Origin: Apodospora peruviana
Taxonomy: Eukaryota; Ascomycota; Sordariomycetes; Sordariales; Lasiosphaeriaceae
Assembly (NCBI GenBank): GCA_033439685.1
Contig: JAUEDM010000004.1
Span: 1,674,001 to 1,738,000 of the forward strand
Direction of reading: 5' to 3'
DNA: 64,000 nucleotides
The translations under genes were made by a program, and so were the position numbers. This document shows positions 35,001 through 45,735 of the stretch, in pieces. The stretch's first letter is position 1. The number at the start of each line of letters is the position of its first letter. Below the pieces are notes generated by a model that searched no databases, was not told the origin of the DNA, and saw only the letters and a program-made list of their open reading frames with translations.

Positions 35001-36554
35001 ACTCCCCCTTCTGTTGACTTCAGTTACCGAGGGCAAGCTGACCATCGACGACATCAAAATTCGTCTTCACGACAAGCCGATGGAGATTTTTGAGTTGCAT
35101 GAACAAGTTAACACGTCCCTGGAGATCGAGATTGACCGTCCTTATGCTGTCCCTATGGCTAAGAACTGGTCACCATTTACCGGAAAGGTGATGCGAGGTG
35201 CAGTTCAGCGCGTGACATTCAAAGATCACGTTGTCTGTCTTGATGGCGCTCTCGCGCAGGTGTCCGCTCAAGGCACTGACATGTCCACTCATGGGGCAAT
35301 GCCAGCGTCCGTCGCCATATCTTCGCCTGCGATCGGGCCGATGCGTAACGCTCTGTCGCCATCGTTTGATGTTCCTCTTGATTTCGCGAAGCGCCACTCG
35401 CTTTCTGCGCCTCGCCCGTCTGCTTTGAGACCCAGGAGCACTGATGCTTTGATTGCGCAGCCATCTTCTAGCAGAAGACTTGATGCCGATGGTTTCGAAA
35501 CGTCTTTGACGCTGCAGCCCGTCATCAGCTCGTCTCTCCGAGACCTGCTTTCGGGTCCCTCACGCTTCAAGAATGCCCACGTGTTTTCCGTCGAGCAATA
35601 CACGCGAGCGGATCTGCATCTCCTGTTTACTGTTGCACAGGAAATGCGACTCGGTGTGCAGCGTGAGGGCGTCCTGGATGTTCTACGAGGACGTCTGCTC
35701 TGCACCCTGTTCTACGAGCCGTCAACGCGGACTTCGGCGTCATTTGACACGGCGATGCAGCGTCTAGGCGGTAGAACAGTCGCCATCGCGACTTCGACCT
35801 CGTCTGTGCAGAAGGGCGAGACTCTGCAAGACACCCTGCGGACGCTTGGCTGCTACGGAGATGCCATTGTGCTCCGCCATCCTGACGAGAACTGCGTCGA
35901 TGTGGCTGCCAAGTACAGCCCCGTGCCCGTCATCAACGGCGGTAACGGCAGCAAAGAGCACCCGACGCAGGCTTTCCTTGATCTGTACACCATCCGAGAA
36001 GAGCTTGGAACAGTCAAGGGCCTCACCATCACCTTTGTCGGCGACCTCCTCTACGGCAGACCCGTCCATTCGCTCGTTCACCTGCTCCAGCATTACCAGG
36101 TTAAGATCCAGCTCGTCTCACCGAAGTCTCTCGCACTACCCATCAAACTGCGCGACGAATTGGTGGCCGCAGATGAGCTGCTAGACGAGTCGGAGACGCT
36201 GACACCTGAGATTTTAGCAAGGACCGATGTGCTGTACTGCACTCGCGTGCAGAAGGAGAGGTTTCCGAGCTTGGAAGAATTTGAGCGGGTCAAGGACTCG
36301 TATCGCATTGACAATAGCACGCTCAAGCATGCCAAGAGCAGCATGGTGGTGCTGCACCCGCTGCCGAGAAACGATGAGGTTGCGGAGGAGGTGGACTTTG
36401 ACCACAGGGCGGCGTACTTTAGACAGGTAAGTTTAAAATGGCCAAGAGCTCGCACCATTTATATTGATGAAGATGTACTGACGCTTTGAATTTATAGATG
36501 CGCTATGGTCTCTACTGCCGCATGGCTTTGCTTGCACTCGTCATGTCTGGTTGA
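29027..36554 (+). CDS. pyr-3: CPSase-ATCase pyrimidine multienzyme
   Basis: Four exons: 29027-29669, 29719-32186, 32833-36426 and 36498-36554, predicting 2253 residues (yeast Ura2 has 2214). It makes carbamoyl phosphate from glutamine, bicarbonate and ATP and passes it to aspartate to form carbamoyl aspartate, the first two steps of UMP synthesis. Order: glutamine amidotransferase with nucleophile Cys near 317 (FGICLGHQ) and SNGPGDP; the two CPSase halves (GGLSIGQAGEFDYSG; GSGVYRIGSSVEFDW; NPETVSTD); a dihydroorotase-like region from about 1510 without the HxH metal site, as in other fungal fusions; a Ser-rich linker with KRHSLS; and ATCase from about 1945 with STRTS near 2001 and HPTQAFLDLYTI. 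The last exon encodes 18 residues beginning MRYGLY, matching the family C-terminus. UTP feedback on CPSase is expected from the family. The long third junction intron is described separately. Confidence 0.97.
32187..32832 (+). other. 646-nt intron with internal repeats
   Basis: This intron interrupts the CPSase coding sequence just before NPETVSTD. It starts GTAAGT and must end at an AAG acceptor (32830-32832), because only this keeps the frame. A near-consensus branch sequence TACTAAT lies at 32809-32815. It is about ten times longer than the other introns of this window. It carries a 12-base direct repeat TCTGGGCGTCCG (32497-32508 and 32540-32551), and two diverged longer direct repeats, roughly 32281-32365 and 32657-32735, sharing TGCCCTG, TTTTTGG and TTCT..GGAC blocks. 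The splice model places Met where the family usually has Tyr, Cys, Ser or Asn. Confidence 0.7.
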
Positions 36555-37253
36555 GATAAATCTATATGCTGAATTTGTTCGAGAAAGAGATAAAGTAGAG
36601 AGAACCGATGGATGAAAAGTTTCTTCTAGGTTTTGCGATTTGATAAATGCCGTGAGTTTAGAAAGAAAAAGACAAGGGAGATAGATCGTAAACGGTTCGG
36701 CAGGATCCGTAGATAGTATTTACATTTGCACAGACACTCACATATGTGCGTTAATTGTGATTTTGTGTGTTTGAATTGGGTGTATTTTATAGTGTTTGGG
36801 GCGTTGTGTGTTTTATGTATATGCGTCTGGTTTACATATACTATATATATATATATTTATATATATATATAGTTTTAGTATATATGTGTGTTATGTGTTG
36901 ATAGCGTGTATTAGATAGATAACTGAGTAATATTATGATACTTTTATAATTTTATCTAACTTAACCTTTTTTAAAATGTTTATTAATGTAATTGTTATCT
37001 CGATCCTCACCTACCTTACCTATCTTCAAGACCGATATATAAGCTCTATCCGGCTATATCGAGGTTATCTTCTAGCTGAGGAGTAAAATTTTATAAAGTT
37101 TACAAAAAAGATACTTGATGAAAGTGCACCTTAACTGCAGTTAGACGACGGATTGTGAGGAGAGGTACGCAGAATAACAATCACGCCGTACCCTACCAAG
37201 GTCCGGCTAAAAAGAAAGAAGGTAATAAAAAGGATATAAGCTTCTTTCTTTCT
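36555..37253. repeat. AT-rich island with (TA)n
   Basis: Sequence downstream of the CPSase-ATCase gene that turns strongly AT-rich from about 36640 to 37240. It includes an almost pure TA microsatellite at 36842-36872 and long T/A runs around 36940-36990. No coding potential is visible. The base composition is unlike the flanking DNA and could reflect repeat-induced point mutation of an old insertion, or simply a 3' AT-rich spacer. Confidence 0.6.
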
Positions 37254-37327
37254 TGATCGAACCCAGGTTCAATCTAGGGACCTTCAGTGTGTTAGACTGA
37301 CGTGATAACCAACTACACTATCCGACC
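37254..37327 (-). pseudogene. degenerate tRNA-Val (anticodon AAC)
   Basis: Read on the minus strand, the acceptor stem GGTCGGA/TTCGATC pairs fully (two G-T), the D arm GTGTAGTTGGTTATCAC is typical of fungal tRNA-Val, and the anticodon stem TCAGT/ACTGA holds the loop CTAACAC (AAC). The T stem CCTAG/CTGGG has one T-G pair, and its loop reads ATTGAAC instead of TTCRANY: T54 is A and the near-invariant C56 is T. No T-run terminator follows directly. The gene may still fold, but these changes suggest a decaying copy. It borders the AT-rich island, so a C-to-T mutation process could be responsible. Confidence 0.6.
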
Positions 37328-38429
37328 AGTAGACTTGTTCCTATTTTCCTGTCTGCAGATATCGTTTCCCATCTGCAATTTTGGTGGATCAGTCCAGTTT
37401 GCCATGCTTCGTTTTATCATGGATGGGTGAATCGTACTGGTGGCAGCAACTGGATGGATGGATGGATGTATGGCTTTCTGGGTTGATCGAGGTTCACCGT
37501 GATAATGTACTCAGGGGTAAGTGGAGTGAAGATGGTTTAAACTCCGAAGGCAATTCGTCCAATCTGACAACGTACTGTACCTCGCACGTCTGGGTGATTC
37601 ATCTGGTATGCTTACTTAGGACTTCAATATCTGCCAAAGGTAGAGTGCCTTAATTCCAAGACCGGTAGCTACCTTAGCGAGCCAGGCTATTGTAGTTCAA
37701 GCTTCAGGAACCAAGAAATACATGGAACCCTGTACGAAACCACCAAGCCTTGGTAATAATAATGATAATGTCATTAACTAGGTATCATAAGGTAGGAACG
37801 TAAGGTAGGCAGGCATCGCCAGAATCCTCAAATATCTTGTTAATGCGGTAGTAGGACCTATGGGTTCCCCCTCTTCGTGTTCATCTTCCCCTCTTATCTC
37901 AACCCCTTTTACCTACTCCTCCGCCCCGCCTGCAACGGCGTTGCAGTTTGAATTTTTATAGTAGACTAGGTAATCGTTCCCCACACTACACGTATGTACC
38001 TAGGGTATCAATGGCCTGACTTCCAGTCAAGCCAAGAAGTCCCAAGATCCCGCGCTGATCAATTCCCACATCCACGGATGATAAAAATCTGGGTCCCGCT
38101 AATAAACAGGGGGGACCATCACCACATGAGCCCCTCGGCAAGCTCATCCCGTTCATGAGGCAGAGTCTTTGAGAAGAAGGGTCCATATGGCCAAAAACAG
38201 GGGATATGATAATGCACCGATTCGTATGCAAAGCCCGCCCGCCAAATGCCATTTGTCAGTCCCAGCCGTGTGGTATCGAACTGTTAAATCAAACGCCGGG
38301 AATAGAGAAAACGCATTCGCAATGCGACCAATATGCAAGCTTGGCTCGTCCGTTTGCCGCGGATGTCCCCAAAGCCAATATGAAGTAAAGCAGAAAAAAA
38401 GGCGCCAAACGGGTATCGTATCGCACAAA
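37328..38429. other. intergenic, 3' of the cyclin gene
   Basis: About 1.1 kb between the degenerate tRNA and the cyclin stop codon. It contains several AGGTA/TACCT motifs (37660-37672, 37779-37810, 37985-37996) and a short ATGGATGG repeat near 37454-37466. No gene is recognised. Confidence 0.5.
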
Positions 38430-39428
38430 TCAACCAAGTCCAGCCACCAGGGTGAAACTAAGAGAGTCACGTGTGACAGAAACCGGTGCTGAATTGGAAC
38501 CCCCACTCGGATGTTCGTTTTCAAGGCCGCTGGGAGAGCAAATCTCGGACACTGGCGTTTCTACCGGTGTCATTTGCATTCCCAGCCCGAACACGGCTTT
38601 GCCCGAACTCATGGACCGCTTGTGGTGACCGCCGTCGTTTGGACCCTGGAGGACAAGCGCCTGCGTGCCGGCACGCTCCATATCACTGAGCGCGTCGTTA
38701 ATGAGCATAGGATCTGACAAGGGCAGAATCCTGTAGCCCAGGCTCTCCATGATGCATCGTTCCGTAGCATTAATCTGATCGCTCGTCCACATGTCGTTGC
38801 CCCATACCGACCGGTAATAATGCGTGGGCGACGACGAGTCGTCCTGGAATTTGACCGCGATCATCAAAGATGCCAATATGATCACTTCGGGATTGACGCA
38901 ATCGATGTGCAGTTGGCGATCAACCATCGGACTGGCTGGGAGCGTGTGCCGTTTTAGCGGCTCGTTGGATGACTCCCGTTGAGCTAGAGGGCAGACCAGC
39001 CGCCAATTTAGCGAGAAGCGGTAGTTGAGCGAGTCTAGAATGCAGACCGCAAGCGCAATCGTGCCGAGCGGAAGATCGGCGTGAGTGAGCATCTCGTGGA
39101 CCAGGGCCACCGAAGGGAGAGACAAGGACGACGCCGCAGGGACGAGGTTCACTAAATGGATTGCCGGTCCTGTTTTATAAGAGTTAGAATACTTGTGATG
39201 CCCAATTCGTCTCGTCTGCTATGGGGACTCATACTAACCTAGCAACGCGGACTCGAGGAGGCCCCCATCTCTAAAGAGGGTCCTGGGGCTCTGGGCGGCC
39301 GAGGTGTTGCGTGACGAAGGCGGCGGGGTCGGGAGGTTCGACAAGGGCTGGTAGGTGCGAGCAAAATACTCTTGGTCGAAATCAAAATCGTCGTCCGAGT
39401 AATCGGACTGGTAGTCCGTCTTGGCCAT
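38430..39428 (-). CDS. PCL-like cyclin, 309 aa
   Basis: Two exons, 39428-39239 and 39169-38430, with a 69-nt phase-1 intron (GTTAGT donor, TTCTAAC branch, AACAG acceptor). The short acidic N-terminus is Asp/Tyr-rich and Pro-rich. The cyclin box follows, with LPLGTIALAVCILDSLNYRF, NPEVIILASLMIAVKFQDD and INATERCIMESLGYRILPL, which are the helix 2, 3 and 5 regions of PCL/PHO80-class cyclins. An insert between the first helices contains SSNEPLKRHTLPASP. The C-terminus is Ser/Gly-rich and disordered. Such cyclins activate a Pho85/CDK5-type kinase in cell polarity, nutrient or cell-cycle control. The exact subclass cannot be set from sequence alone. Confidence 0.85.
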
Positions 39429-42400
39429 AACTGTCGTTCTCCTGGCCTTGGAGTGCGTCTGTTAGTGAGGTGAGAGTGGTGGATGGATGGCTTCCTAAGG
39501 TTGCAGGTTGCCAGTGCTTCCGACAAGGCACAGCTGAGAAGAGCAGGGCGAAGAGCTGCTCATATTCACCCACGAAGGAGTAAAATGTCGGTGACGGGTT
39601 GCCTTGTAAGATGACGCGACAGAGCTCAGAATGGGTCTGTCGTCTCACAAGAAAGATGTCGGTGAGGGTCACGGAGGGTGGCTACCGCCGTAAGGTAGGT
39701 AGATCTGGCAGTGGTCTGATGGCGAGCTCTCGACACGAGGTCTCGTGTAGCACGGCAACACGACAAAGGCGGGAATATTCTGAGGATGAGAAGAATGCGG
39801 TTGCAAGCTCGCGGGGAAGAGTCGAGCTTATGCACTTCTTTCATAAACAGCGACTGGAGACCAAGGAAGGGCCGGGAGACGGCGCAGGCTGGCTAGGCTT
39901 GGCAGATGTTTCGTCAGATGTTCCCAGGTTGCGTATGTGTGAGTGGGTGTTTTGGTGGATGCCGAGCGGCTGGGGCAGTGGCAGAGTGGGTGGTGTCAGG
40001 GTGTCAGGCCCTGGTCCTTGTCCCGGTCGGCCTTGGACCTGGCCCCCAGATGGAAGCCCAGATCTCCCGATGGATGTCCTCCATAATTAGTAGAGTATTG
40101 TTCTCCCTACAAACAATCCTCAGAGTGGCAGGTGTCTGCAACGTTGGCCTCTTTCACAGACGGGCTGAAGGCCAGGAATGGATCTTGATAAGATCGCCAG
40201 GCCCCGTTTCAAGCTACGAAAACAATGATCATCCAAGTGGAATGTGCACAAGTGCACCCTGCAGGAGAGGGCTGATCTTTCTGGCGGCCGCTAGAGCCAG
40301 TTTTCGATAGTGACATCTTCTCATGGCGGTCTGGACATCTCAGACAGAAGAGATCTACAGACCAACCTTCCAGCTCGCTGTTGGTTTTGATGACATGGGA
40401 GGAGTGGGTTTCTCACTGGCTAAACTTCGCTGCTGACGACTGCTTAATCTGGAAGAAAGGGAGCTCGAATCACGGCAGCGACGATACTTACACGCACTTA
40501 CCGACCGTTCACCGTACGGCAGCGGCATGCGTGGAAGAAGGACGAATCTGGGGAAGGAACATGGTAGGGAGGGGCCGGCTGTCGGTCCCAGGCCGGCAAT
40601 CTGGAAGATCTCGAAGATTCAGTTCCATTCGTTTCGGCCTGCTTTCCGGGTTCGTCTTTATTTGGAGTTCCAACACGAAAAAAATGCAGTTCAAGCGTCC
40701 GGTTTCGCACGTCACCCAACAAACCCAAACAGTAGGTATCCTTTCCGATTCTCCTGTCAAAGCAAGGCGGCCACGATGGCGACAACAGCAGGGCCATGAA
40801 AGTCGTGAAGTTGTCCATCAATCGGGAAACAGTTGCGGAAACTTCCAGGTTGGATGCGGGGTCCAGCACACATGCCATGCAAGCCACTTCAGCCAGGGCA
40901 CACTTTTAGGGGCCCGGCCCGAAAACTCTTCATCTTATTAGCGTCTGGACCATCATCGTGTTCGGAAACTCCGGTCGGTTTTTTGTCTTTTTTTTCTTCA
41001 ACAGTTTTTGCCTGCGAGTCCAATTCATTTTCTCCGAGGCGTGACCAAATAAGTTCTTTCGTGCGCCCACTGGCCGGGTCCTCGGCCAAGTTCGGAAACC
41101 GGAGGAAGGAGGCGCTGCTGGTTCATCCTCCACCAAGCAGGACAATGAAACAGATTCAGCTCTGGCTGGTGGCCACCTCGTGTTGACCCGTTTTTTACAC
41201 CCACTTTGTCAGTACCTAACTTTCCAAGTTGTTAGGGAGCATCGCCTGTTCCTTCTTCAACTGCTCGACTTGGAACCCTTCTGCATAAACAGAACCGATG
41301 GCCTGGTTGTCATCCGCTTCGCCTCACAAGTTTTGCCCAGGCCAAGCCCGCCCAGACGAACGAGCTCTCCTCTGCTATATTCCGTGATTATCATGGCCTA
41401 CCCACGGAGTACAACGTACATTGTTCACATCACTCCACAAACCGCCGTGATATATATTCGTCAGGCCGTTAGACAGTTCCAGACCTGCCGGGCGGCAGCT
41501 CGGAACTGAATGGTCCAAATTGACCTGGCTTCAAGCGAGCCACGGCACCACATGAAGCCTACCCCCCCTTTTATATTTCCCCAGATACCCTACTGTATTT
41601 CAACGAAAACTCTTAACTGGGGTGCATACATACACATGAACATATTCCAGGTTGCATCAACCATTTCTGGCCGCAGACTGCGCGGGTGAAAGAGAACCGA
41701 AGCTCGCTTCCACCAGGTTACTTTCCATGTTCCCGAAGAAGCGCTCATTCCTGGTTCGCTTTCACCCGCCCAACCAGCCTATCCTACAGTAGTAGCTGGC
41801 CATAGGGCTGACGAACACACACTCTGTAGAGAATACAGCCATGGCCTTCTTTTTTCCTTCTTCCTTTTTTTCTACTTTTCTCTGCTGTGGTGTGCTTTTA
41901 AGCCGCGCGGTTGAAGTAGTTATTACCACCCTATCACATCAACCCCTCCCTGCTCTCGGCTGAGGCTCTGCAGCACTCTCAGCTACCACTCTTAACTACC
42001 GCTCTAAACCTCAATATATAAAGTTTCGATAATATGGTGTGTTACACCGCTCGGGTAAAGCAAAACCCCTTTTATCACGTCACTTTCAAATATCTTTGCG
42101 TAAGTTGGTCACGCGACACCACACGACCGGACTGCCTGCTACTTCCCAAATCATCAGACTCGCAGCATACCTAGGTATTATACGCTACATACGATACTCT
42201 GTACAGACATTAGTGACAGTATACACTACCACACTCGTAGAGCGAGAAAGAAAAAGTAATATACACCAGTTGAATTGAGTAAAGCTCAAGGGAACTTGAT
42301 AGGGGCTGCTTGAGCAACTCCTATGCCCCAGGTAGATAGCTAAAGAGGTAGGGATAAAGTAGAATAAGGCCAGAGACCAAACTCAAGTCATTGAAGACAA

Positions 42401-43856
42401 ATTTCAACCTAATCGAATTCTCGCCAACAGCTGTTGATGGGCCGAACTGTAATAGCAGAAGCCTTGAATCTGAGGAACCCCTTGGAGATGGAACTACACA
42501 AAGAGTTTACTGCCCACATTTTTTTTTTATATTCCCCGTAAAGCTCTAAATGTCTAAGCCCCAGCTGAATCGATACAATGAGAATACCTCCCCAGGATGT
42601 GGCTGGGTTGAAGGCCTTCAAAGCTTGAAGGAGTTTGCTCTAATTAAGAAGGGGGCAAACGTCCTTGCCGAGTTTCGATGTTACATTATTAAGGGGGTAC
42701 CATCTTTGAGATTATACTGTACTGTACAAAAGCTGATTCCGCTTATGTATCCAAGTCAACAACTGACGACAATACCTCGAGCAAGGAACCACGAACCTCC
42801 TCATCAAACGCTGAACGCCGCCAACCTCCTATCTTAATATATCTTGATTAAATACAAACTTCCCACATATGTATCTAAGCATTCGATACCTCCCCGAGGT
42901 ACTTTCAGGTCTTGGAGGTTGCTGGCAGCAAGCGGGATTACTTTCCTCCACTCCTCCCATATGTTGCCTACAACCTACCACTGCAGTAACTTACTTCCTC
43001 GCGTTAGATCGCCAGAGTTCTTGCGCTATTTATGCCGTCTGTTCGGTTGGAAAACCAAACACGAGCCGGGAAAGCTCGCAGCGCAACTCTGACACATTTC
43101 CCAATCTATCTGCCTCGGACGGCAGCTTTTCTGTTGCCAGTCCGATGTTTGATGAGCACGTTTGATTTTTTTTTCCCTGCGTTCTCTCCCATACCTTTCC
43201 AACTTTACTTAGGTAACTGAGAAGATGCTTCGGTTTGCCCGCTCACAGGCACCAAACTCATGACTCGCGAGAAAGGAGAGCTGCAAGTTTGGGGGTGTTT
43301 TCTTTTTTATAGATATTTCATTGCGCAGAGGGAGGGCAAAGGCAGGTTTCATTCAAATTTATTGCCCGAAATAGGAAAACCAAGTAGGCCGGCCGGTGTT
43401 GATTGTCCATCTCTCCTCCTCGCTCATCCTCCCCATCCTATCTCCCACCCGCACAGATATACAAGCTCCGGAGTACCCTCTCTTATTGTCTACCGCTAAC
43501 ACCCAGTTCCAAGAAAGCAATGACAAACAAAGAGTAAGAAAAAAGAAACAAAAAATGAGGATCAAGCTATGAACTGTCCGTGGTAAAATGAGGCGATAAA
43601 GACAACCATGGCTAAACTCGCCGCGATGATTGAGAAAGAGGACGGCCGGGGTCAGAGCCCGACTTCCCCTGTTTGATTCTCCATTTTTCCACCCATGTTT
43701 GCTTTCGGGCCGCCGCCGCTATACGCTCTAGCGGAGAGTGGTGATTTTGTCGTTCTTTACTCCTTGAGGACGAGGACTTTGAAGCCTAGTATTAGCCAAG
43801 GGTCATTCCGGCGATAGTGCGAGTTGCTCGAAGCGAAATCGACTCGGGTTATGGGC
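39429..43856. other. 4.4-kb gene-poor region
   Basis: A long stretch upstream of the cyclin gene and downstream of the first secreted repeat protein gene. Open frames up to 186 codons occur (for example 40381-40941 +, 39599-40090 +, 40498-40887 -), but they overlap each other, have random-like composition and lack domains. A short hairpin-forming GGTGTGTTACACC lies near 42035-42047, followed by a sequence vaguely like a transposon end, not enough to call. A long 5' leader of the cyclin mRNA may occupy part of the left side. Confidence 0.5.
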
Positions 43857-44538
43857 CTAGTTGAGGGAGCTGCCTCCCTCTTGCGCATCTTGCTCTGCAG
43901 CGGTGACGACGCCCGAGTCTGGAACATCCGCCCCAACTTGAGCGGCAGGGACAGCTGAGCCAGACGAGACGCCGGAGCCGATGGAGGAGCCGAATTGACC
44001 GAATTGACCGAGGGACCCGACTGGGGTAGTGCGTGAATACACACGTGGAAAACAAGAATGATTTTTATCTAACGCTCCGTGACAAATAAAAAGACTTACC
44101 TTGAGATGCGACGGTCTGGACCTGAGCCACAACGTTTTGCGGGACAAACTGCTGGAGGTCGAGGACGCCAACGTTGTTGAGGAGTCCGAGCTGGAGCTGC
44201 TGCAGCTGGAGGCTGGCGAGGTCGAAGCCGTTGAAGAGACCGAGCTGCTGGAACTGGAGGACCATCTGCAGCTGCTGGAGCTGGAGAACAGCCGCAAGAT
44301 CGAACTGCTGAGCCTGGAAGAGGTTCTGGAAGCTCAAGATATCGAAGTTGTTGAGCTGGCCGAGTTGTCCGAGCTGGTTGAGGTCCAGGGAGTTGATGTT
44401 GAGCAGGTAGTTCAGGTTGACCTGGCTGAACCCGCTGAGGTTATTGAGGACACCAAGGTCGAAGTTGGCGCGCTTCTCAGTAGGGGCAGCGGCAGCCATG
44501 GTGGCGAAAAGAGAGACGAAGATGGTAGAGGCCTTCAT
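43857..44538 (-). CDS. secreted Leu/Gln-rich repeat protein, 200 aa
   Basis: Two exons, 44538-44100 and 44020-43857, with a 79-nt phase-1 intron (GTAAGT donor, CCCAG acceptor). The signal peptide is MKASTIFVSLFATMAAAA, followed by PTEKR, a Kex2-type dibasic site. The mature part of exon 1 is built almost wholly of Leu, Gln, Asn and Phe. Three approximate repeats each start with an NFDL/QFDL/GFDL motif and contain LQLQQLQ or LGQLGQL stretches. Cysteine is absent. Exon 2 encodes a Gly/Ser/Ala/Val tail beginning with GQFGQFG and ending GGSSLN. I know of no named domain. A fibre-forming or beta-solenoid cell-wall or extracellular protein is the natural inference. The gene shares its plan (signal peptide, repeat exon, phase-1 intron, short tail) with the gene at 47086-48074. 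Confidence 0.85.
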
Positions 44539-45610
44539 TTTGATAGTGTTAAAGCGAATGGCTTTGTGTTAAAATGGATTAAAAAATTAGGAATAAAGAG
44601 CACAGCTCAGATATGTTCAAAAGTTGAAGGAGTGGAAGCGAACAACGAGCACAGCTAGCAGAACGGCATGTTAGTCTTGTGAGTCTCGCTTAGGAGGAGT
44701 GTGAAGATGAGACTCAGGGATCTTACCTCTGGAGAGAATGAATGAATGAAAGATGACTGAAAGCTGAGTTTGTGTGTAGGATGAGGAAACAGAAAGAAAG
44801 TCGAGTAAGCCACTGTCCAGCCGAGTCTTTATATCGGCCGAAGAGGGCGAGAGATGCAGGACGACCCCTGGCATGGCATGAGGAAGAGCCGCGTGCCAAG
44901 GATTTCAGGGACATATGTATATTCGGAAAGGGGGGCAAGCAAAGATCCGGTGCGTGTCAGATGTCAGGCGTCACCGGACGGAAACGATCCAGGCTAAAAC
45001 AACACGGCGACGACGAGGCGGACGAGCTGTCTCTGCCTCTGCGCGTGGGAGTGGGAGCCAGCGCGGCGGTCCGCGAAAGATCAGGGATCTACCCTGCGTA
45101 GAACATCTAAGCGAGAACGGGGGGGCTGGGGGAGTGAGTCTCGAGACGGACAGCAGCGACATCACGAACGGAATTCTTCGCGGCCGAGATCTTGGTCTGG
45201 CGGGGCTAACGGAGGGAAACATGAGAGCGGGGGTCACCAGGAACAGAATTAACCTTAGTTCAGACTCCAGACGATGGCAAACAAGTCTCCGGCCACTTGG
45301 CGAGACGGGCCCGGCTGGATTGTGGTTGAGGGGGACCGTGATACACTGCTCATGGCGCATGCCTTGCCTGGAGTGACAGGTATCGTCTGAAAAGCCGGCG
45401 CCAGGATATGGTACGAGGTTAGTAAAGGAAAGATTAGGTCGGATTGTTCAGTAAACTAAGGCGCTGGAACGACATTTCGGGAGGAACAGAGGCTAAAAAA
45501 GGGTTTCCCTGATCGACGCCGGGGATGGGTGCTTGTTTCGCAGTGTTTCGATACACCAAGGAATCTCAGGTTGAACTCCATGAACTTGAACGGCTGAATA
45601 GCGGAAGTGA

Positions 45611-45665
45611 AGAACGGAGGCAGAACGGAGGCAGAACGGAGGCAGAACGGAGGCAGAACGGAGGC
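45611..45665. repeat. five 11-bp tandem repeats
   Basis: Five perfect consecutive copies of AGAACGGAGGC at 45611-45665. Because 11 is not a multiple of 3, the array would shift frame in coding sequence, which fits a non-coding location. It lies about 1.1 kb upstream of the start codon of the first secreted repeat protein gene. Confidence 0.9.
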
Positions 45666-45714
45666 GGCACTCTGCTAGCCCAGCTAGCAACCGACCTGAG
45701 GTACCTGGTATGTG

Positions 45715-45735
45715 CCTTACCTACCTTAGGTAAGG
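45715..45735. repeat. perfect 9-bp inverted repeat
   Basis: CCTTACCTA (45715-45723) and TAGGTAAGG (45727-45735) form a hairpin with a three-base loop. It is embedded in a larger AGGTACC/TACCT cluster at 45699-45735, the same motif family as at 6841-6859 and 19323-19370. Confidence 0.75.

Noticed and set aside
40381..40941. 186-codon plus-strand ORF with overlapping minus-strand ORF 40887-40498
   Set aside because: Both are open by chance in the same stretch, and neither has recognisable motifs or splice sites nearby.
42030..42130. possible transposon end (GTGTTACACC hairpin followed by a GTCACGCGAC stretch)
   Set aside because: No matching inverted copy, target duplication or transposase fragment was found within the window.
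42409..42621. 70-codon minus-strand ORF that might be a transposon protein remnant
   Set aside because: Too short and without a recognisable catalytic or DNA-binding motif.
44101..44658. 185-codon Glu/Leu/Val-rich ORF antisense to the first secreted protein gene
   Set aside because: Its low-complexity composition is the mirror of the CAG/CTG-rich repeat exon on the other strand. The minus strand has a signal peptide and clean intron, the plus strand has neither.
45605..45670. CRISPR-like array
   Set aside because: The 11-bp units are directly abutting with no spacers and the genome is eukaryotic. It is a simple tandem repeat.
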